Shown here piece by piece: positions 58,618-64,000 of a stretch of 64,000 nt of DNA. Both the position numbers and the translations under genes were made by a program. The notes beneath the pieces are model-generated. The model worked only from the letters and a program-made list of their open reading frames with translations. It was not told the origin of the DNA and ran no database searches. This DNA is from Endothia cerciana (taxonomy: Eukaryota > Ascomycota > Sordariomycetes > Diaporthales > Cryphonectriaceae), in the NCBI GenBank assembly GCA_026119935.1, contig JALRMH010000083.1, positions 26,058 to 90,057 of the forward strand, in the 5' to 3' direction. The number at the start of each line of letters is the position of its first letter. Positions within the stretch are counted from its first letter, which is position 1.

Positions 58618-60407
58618 GACAAGGGCAACGGAACGGCAACGGCATCATTCAGGCTCGAGTCTCGGATCCGTATCGGGAGAAAAGTAGACCCGGCCATTTC
58701 CGAATGCGTTGAAGCCAGCCTCGACCAATCAATGGTCCCGCGCCAGGGTCTGATATCTCGCTGCGAAGAGAGAAATGTTGTCACCTGATGTTCCGCGCCG
58801 TCGGCACAGAAGGAAATCAAATCATAATATTTCGAGGAACTGAATCCTGTCGAAGTGAAAACCTGCTCTCATCGGATCTTAACCTCGATACACAGGTATG
58901 TGGAATGTCAAGCAGCCAATAACGAACAAGCATTGGCCAAGAAGATCGATGTAAGCTAGCCTTGCAGAAGTCTGGATCGCCTGCCAGATGCGTACCGTAT
59001 CCAAATATGGAAACACGGCAAATTCGTCAGTCGTGGGGCGTCGTGGGGCTGACCTTTCAATATTTCCACGAAGATTGAGGGGTCGTACAAACTCCTTTTC
59101 CTCGGGACGTCACCGCAAGCCTGCTTCTCGTGTGCCCCTGAATGCACGGTGGTTTTCCCTAGCAACCTGGCTACGCAGGTCTCGACACGGTCGCGTCCCT
59201 CCTGCAGATGTCAGCCCGTGGGCTCTGGCTATCTAGCCAGGGACCGGGGGCTTTTTGGAAGACCGAGAAGGGATATTTTCTTGACTCGAGCGCAAAAGCC
59301 AACATGGACGTCACCACGAGCACCCTTCGTCGGAGGTCTTTGCTTTCTTGCATTTCATCCGCCGATGGCCGCTCAATACTTCAACAGCTACCAATATGCA
59401 GAACTCCGTCGAGGTCCCCAGTAAGGAAGACCACCGCGGCAGCGTTCTTCGAACCCCTGAGATCCCTGGGACAACAGGGCGATACTGTGGTATCATTTCG
59501 GCAGCCCGTTCAATTTATCGAAAGTGGATGAGGTCGTTGGGCTCCTCACTGCAAGGCGAGCACCGACGCTAAAATGGTAAACGAGATTAGCCGCTGTGGA
59601 CTCTCCGTCCTGGCCGTTTCATGGATTGGTGCAGCGTCTGCGCAGATGTTTGGTCCCGGCCTGCATACCCCCCCCTGGAATGCCAGGTACATCTGCCATC
59701 TGATTTGCTCAACCCACCACCGTTCAGGGGACCCTGGACACGGGCTGGCTGAACGTTCGCGATTCCCTCACTGCTCCGTCCCTCCTCCTCTCTCATTTCC
59801 TGCAGGCCCCGCTGCTTTTTGGGGGGGGGGGGGTGCCGGCGGTGGGAATTGGTCGTTCTTCTTGGCCGCCTTTTCCTCTGCCGGGTCGATCATTGTTTTT
59901 GTCTCTCCTCAGTTTCTGAGGCTCCTCCCACGCAACCACCTCCTCTCCTTACCACCCACCTGCCAATCCTGGGCGTGAAGCTTCACGAGGACTTCCATGC
60001 TTGCCATTGCCTTGCAGTCGTAGCTCCCGCTTCACGAGCCTGCCAGCAGGCGTTACATTCTTTACACCCTCAAGTCACTCATTGCCACACGTTCCGTTAT
60101 CTTAGGAACATTCGCTCTTTCTGTGATTTAATTATTCGAGCCTAGGAGTTTTGGCAGCATTATCCCAATTTATCGTCCTTTCGAGCCAGCCAAGTCTCTC
60201 CGTCAGATTGAACATTCCTTCCTTTTCCGCAATCGAAATCACGATCTCGACGACAATAGACCTCCTCTTCATGCATACGATCGCTCTATACCCATTTTGC
60301 TAGAACAGCTACTCCCGGATTCTGCGAAGGACAGTCAGGTTGGCTCCAGCCTCTCAAACGGTTGAGAGTGGTTCGTGTGCAGGAACAGATTCGTCCGAGT
60401 CGGCAAT
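58618..60407. other. Intergenic region
   Basis: 1.8 kb without a confident gene. An ATG at 59574 begins a signal-peptide-like stretch (CGLSVLAVSWIGAASAQ) but the frame soon degenerates into repeats. A G14 run lies at 59820-59833. Pyrimidine-rich DNA from 59900 to 60280 suits the leader of the next gene. Confidence 0.5.
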
Positions 60408-62785
60408 ATGGATGAGATGCTTGCCCGTCGCAATGGCCATTTAATGGGGCCACGCATTCCCATCGGGAGACGGATCGCAGCCATGTCAGAGGAGGATGAT
60501 TCGAAAAGAGCCTGGTTTCCGAGCCGTGTCGTTGGCCGTGGTTCCTCAAGTACAAGCGACTCATCCGCGTCTACAGCCACGTGTAGCAATAGTGATGCTA
60601 GCAACACTTGCGAAAAGCCGACCAGCACGAGCATTGCGGGCGAGATTTCGATCGGAATTGCGTGGGTTGGCCCCGGCTGTGAGGTTCTTGATGTTCCCGT
60701 TTGCTGACATGAACGCAGAGTCCCACTCGCAATTGCATTCATCTGTGTCCTCATCTACTTTCACCGAAGGAACCTGAAGCGCCAGGCCGCCGAAGACCTC
60801 GACCCTCACCATAGGTCTCTCGACTTTGGGTTGGGAGACACCGGCAGCAACAAGTCAAAGCGGAAGAGTAAGCTGGGCCTGGGAGGAGAGAAAAGCAAGC
60901 ACCCCCGTGGTCTGTCCATCGACATGAACTTGTCCAGTCCCTATCTACTGCCGGACCATGTTCAAGGATCTCGAGAGTCGATGAGCTCTCTCGCCAAGAC
61001 CCTGCACCAGGCCGATGATCCGTACCGACCTATCACCAAATATATGAGCGAGACCGGGTCCGTGGGATCGCTTGAGAAGAAGGGCCGGTATACGCCATCC
61101 GTCATCACGACCTCAACAAAGCGCATATCCCGCCAGTCTTATGCCAAGCCGATGTCCCCCGGCATGCAGCAACCTCTGAGACAAAATTCCTACCCCAAGT
61201 CTCCTCTCACGCCTAGTGCTGCGTCTTCAGTGACAGCCGTCGAGACGGACATCTCAGCGCCCCCAGCTGCCAAGGAGCCCACCGTTCCGGAGGACGGACC
61301 CATGCCCCCGCCTCAATGCGATCTTCCACCTCTACCTGAGATTCGGAAGCCCGCTCCAGTTGCGCAGAAGGGTGCTCGCGAGCCGGCGAGACAGGAGCCA
61401 GAGGAGGAGCTGGACCTGCCCGACTTCTCCAACAACTCTAAGAGGGAGTCTGCCGACGAACTGAACCTCCGAATCCAGTCGAATACTGCCAGTGGCATCG
61501 GACTCGGCCTGTTGAACGGTCCTCAATCCGCGAAGCAGGTCCCGCCCGTCTCAGAGGTGGCCATCTCAGCCAACCAGGAGGTCAACGTCGGACCTGCTCA
61601 CCAGAGTGTGTCGGCGCTCATCGAGCACACCGAGGACTACGCCGACTTCGACTACGCAGCGCTGGTCACACCTCCAGAGGAGGAGGATCACCGTGGACGG
61701 TCCCGTGTTCGTGAAAGCGGTCTTATGGTTCCCCAGCAGAACGGCAAGAGACTATCTGTTGGCCTTCGACCCCTGCCACCAGATGAGATCATGGAGTCCG
61801 AGGATCCGGAGACGCGCGCAAACCGCATCAGGTCATTCTACAAGGAGTATTTCGACGATTCCAAGCCACCGATGCCACAGAACGACCACCACGAGGCCGC
61901 TGACTATGGCGTTGACAACTATATGGGCGATGCCGCCTACTTTGACCCTGACTCCAACCAGTTCATCATGCCCTATGCTCAGCCCATTGGCCGCCGCGCC
62001 ATGACGCCTCCTCCCTCTGGTTCCCGTTTCCCAGGCGGCCCACGAGGCCCTGGTCCCCGTGGACCCGGACCGATGGGCCCTCGAGGACCTGGACCTCGCG
62101 GTCCACCTCGCCACCACTCGGGTTCCGTCAGCGGTATGCCACGTGCAGGATCAGCTATGTCCTATGGCCCCCGCCCCGACTCTTCGGCGTCTGCACGCGG
62201 CCCTCGCTCCGGATCTGCCATGTCCGGCAGGCCGAAGAAGAACCTACCGCCACCCTCTCCGCTGAACACCCTGCCAACGCCATCCAAGCTCACGGACGAC
62301 CACTTCGCTCTGATCAACGCCTCAGACTTTGCTCCTCCCGAAACATTCCAGGAGCGCGCTGCCGGCCGCTCGCAGAGCCCTCTTGGCGAGCGCCGTGCAT
62401 ACGCGCCCAAGCTGCCAGCTGCCTCGCCTCTGGTCAACACCTTTGATGAGATGGCTGCCCTCCCCAGCCCGTAAGTTGCCTTCCGCACGTGTCAACGTCC
62501 TGGATGATCAAACCCTCTAACACTGCCAACAGCCATCTCCTTCGCAAGTCCAGCACCTTCACAGGCCTCGACTTCGCCCCGCCCAAGAGGTTCAAGGACA
62601 ACGAGACCATGAGCGACGCGGGCAGCATCCGGTCCAACCGCAGCGGCGTCTCTCGCGCCAACGAGTTCGCCATCCGCAACGGTGCTGGCCGCGTCAGCCG
62701 CCTGCCTGGAGACATCATCTTCTCGCAGGCCCAGATGGAGCTGTCGCTTAAGCCCACCATGAACATGCACGGCAACTTCTACTAA
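60408..62785 (+). CDS. Single-pass membrane protein with long disordered cytosolic tail
   Basis: Three exons (60408-60661, 60719-62470 and 62533-62785) give 752 residues. The N-terminal 80 residues include a Ser/Thr-rich stretch with two cysteines. One membrane segment spans the first junction (ISIGIA joined to VPLAIAFICVLIYF), followed by a basic stop-transfer HRRNLKRQ. The rest is Pro/Ser/Gly-rich, with GLSIDMNLSSPYLLP, an RIRSFYKEYFDDSKP segment, a Gly/Pro/Arg repeat block (near 62030-62110), and a more ordered end (SSTFTGLDFAPPKRFKDNE, SLKPTMNMHGNFY). Similar layouts occur in filamentous fungi, but I cannot name a function. The splice joins are clean in phase. Confidence 0.82.
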
Positions 62786-64000
62786 GGGAGGGGCCGAGTT
62801 TGATGTGGTGTGGTGTGATGTGATGGGGATAGGACCGCGTGTACCTCGCACAATAGTACGATCCGGGGGGGTTGTACAAGTCCTGTCTGTCTATTTCAAC
62901 CTGGCGATACTGGCGTTTCCAAACACGGAAGGACCCTCGGGCCGGATACTGAAGCCCAGCATGGGAGCGGGATGCGATGCTTTTTCCTCTGCTTTTGAAG
63001 ACATTCTGCCGAGTGCCTGTCTGCTGCTGCGACAGATTTACCTACTACCTGCTATAGTAGCTAATGTCTGCTGCTGATCTCCGCCGCCGCCGCCCAGGAT
63101 GACCTCTGGGTCTTCCCGGAGAGCTCACGACAAGATGGTGGGCCGGAGTCTTCTGACCGCCGCCTTGGCCCTCCTGGCGGGCACATGACATCGACCTAGG
63201 GGGGGTGACATATATAGAAGGGTGGATGTGTATTTACGGCGAATTCTTCTAGGTTTCCATATAATCTCTAACAAATGGTAAAAACGGCTTCCATAAATTT
63301 GACAATATATACCTCGGCCCTCGTTGTGGCCGCATCGAAATATTATCCCCCAGTGCTGCCTTACCTGCCCTTACCTTATCCCTTCTGAATATCGTCCTTG
63401 GCCTCTCCCCGTCGCCGGCCAGAGCAGCGCGAGTATCCCCACTCCCACCGTCGTAAGGATCTCCGCAAGCTGGCCGTAGCCGTGCCCTAGTATGTATGCG
63501 CCTACGTACGTACGTACTATAGGACCATAGCGAGTAGACGCTCATCTCGGCGTGCGCGTTGAGGGCTTCCCCCCCCCCCCCCCGCCCCAAGCGGTCAACA
63601 CGAGGCGCCGTATCCGCCTAACCGCCTGCTCCCTAGGCGGCGTGGCGGCCTACGTAGACTCCGGACTCTGGAGGCGCGGATCATAACAAAAATAGAACGA
63701 ACATACCAAAAAGTTGGCGACATAATGTACAGTAGTAGTCGGCGGCAGACCCCAACAGGGCAGTGTACGACAGAACCAACCATCTTTCTTTTTTTCCCTT
63801 TGATCGGCACCAACCCTTGTGTCTTATTGTTTTTTTTTTTTGTTTTTTTCTTCTTGATGGGGGGTTTTTCTTTGGGGGGGGGGGGGGGCCCCCCCCAAGG
63901 CAGTGTTCCGTACCCCGGCTGTGCTTCCCCAGCGCCATCGACCTTTTAGATGTCAAGCGGAGTCTGACAGGTAGCAGTCAGCGGGCAACAAGGCGCTGCG
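62786..64000. other. Intergenic region at the window edge
   Basis: No gene recognised. Contains a C15 run (about 63570-63584), a T11 run, and a palindrome-like G14/C7 junction near 63877-63897. Confidence 0.5.

Noticed and set aside
59574..59978. Frame beginning with a signal-peptide-like segment
   Set aside because: After about 30 residues the frame is dominated by repeats including a G14 run; no continuing exon found.
1..64000. tRNA, 5S rRNA or transposon copies
   Set aside because: Read for T-loop/B-box-like GTTCGANNC contexts and transposase or integrase motifs; the few T-loop-like hits lie inside exons and no element ends were seen. A tRNAscan or RepeatMasker run would settle it.

Overview
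The window reads as chromosomal DNA of a filamentous ascomycete, most likely a Sordariomycete. The evidence is a dense array of single-copy eukaryotic genes, short GT-AG introns (about 50-210 nt), GC-rich coding sequence, and fungal-type proteins such as a NUC-2/PHO81-like CDK inhibitor, a PREG/PHO80-like cyclin, a PNS1-type transporter, RRN6, a HET-domain relic and a PMT2-type mannosyltransferase. I found no tRNA, rRNA, CRISPR array or intact transposon. Gene models below were spliced by eye. Where I give a protein length, the exon sum is a multiple of three, except for one DUF814/CCDC25-like gene at 36753-37788.

Layout. 1-8.2 kb: end of an ABC transporter, a large SLIP-GC-like GTPase, then a head-to-head pair of ER proteins (prolyl 4-hydroxylase and a PDI-like protein ending HEEL). 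8.2-11.6 kb: gene-poor and rich in homopolymers and microsatellites. 11.6-22 kb: PHO80/PREG-like cyclin, PNS1 transporter divergent from an intronless Rab with an unusual insertion, and a PMT2-type O-mannosyltransferase. 22-26.9 kb: an accessory-like pocket holding two decayed genes (a frameshifted HET protein and a frameshifted membrane protein). 27-41.5 kb: a compact housekeeping block with CHY/RING ubiquitin ligase, the tiny MOZART1, SPC25, RRN6, a PITH-domain protein, a CCDC25-like protein, mitochondrial uL3m, COA1 and a four-helix membrane protein. 42.4-46.1 kb: the NUC-2/PHO81-like inhibitor with a long 3.5-kb upstream region. 49.6-62.8 kb: CUE5-like adaptor divergent from VPS20, a DUF2293 protein divergent from a DHX35-like helicase, and a single-pass membrane protein with a long disordered tail.

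Several neighbours act in the same process. The phosphate-sensing inhibitor NUC-2/PHO81 and its target cyclin lie about 30 kb apart. CUE5 and VPS20 (ubiquitin-dependent vacuolar delivery) share a promoter. MOZART1 and SPC25 (spindle nucleation and kinetochore) are tandem neighbours. uL3m and COA1 (mitochondrial translation and complex IV assembly) converge within 160 bp. The pair I find most interesting is the prolyl 4-hydroxylase and the PDI-like protein, which together recall the alpha/beta subunits of animal collagen prolyl 4-hydroxylase.
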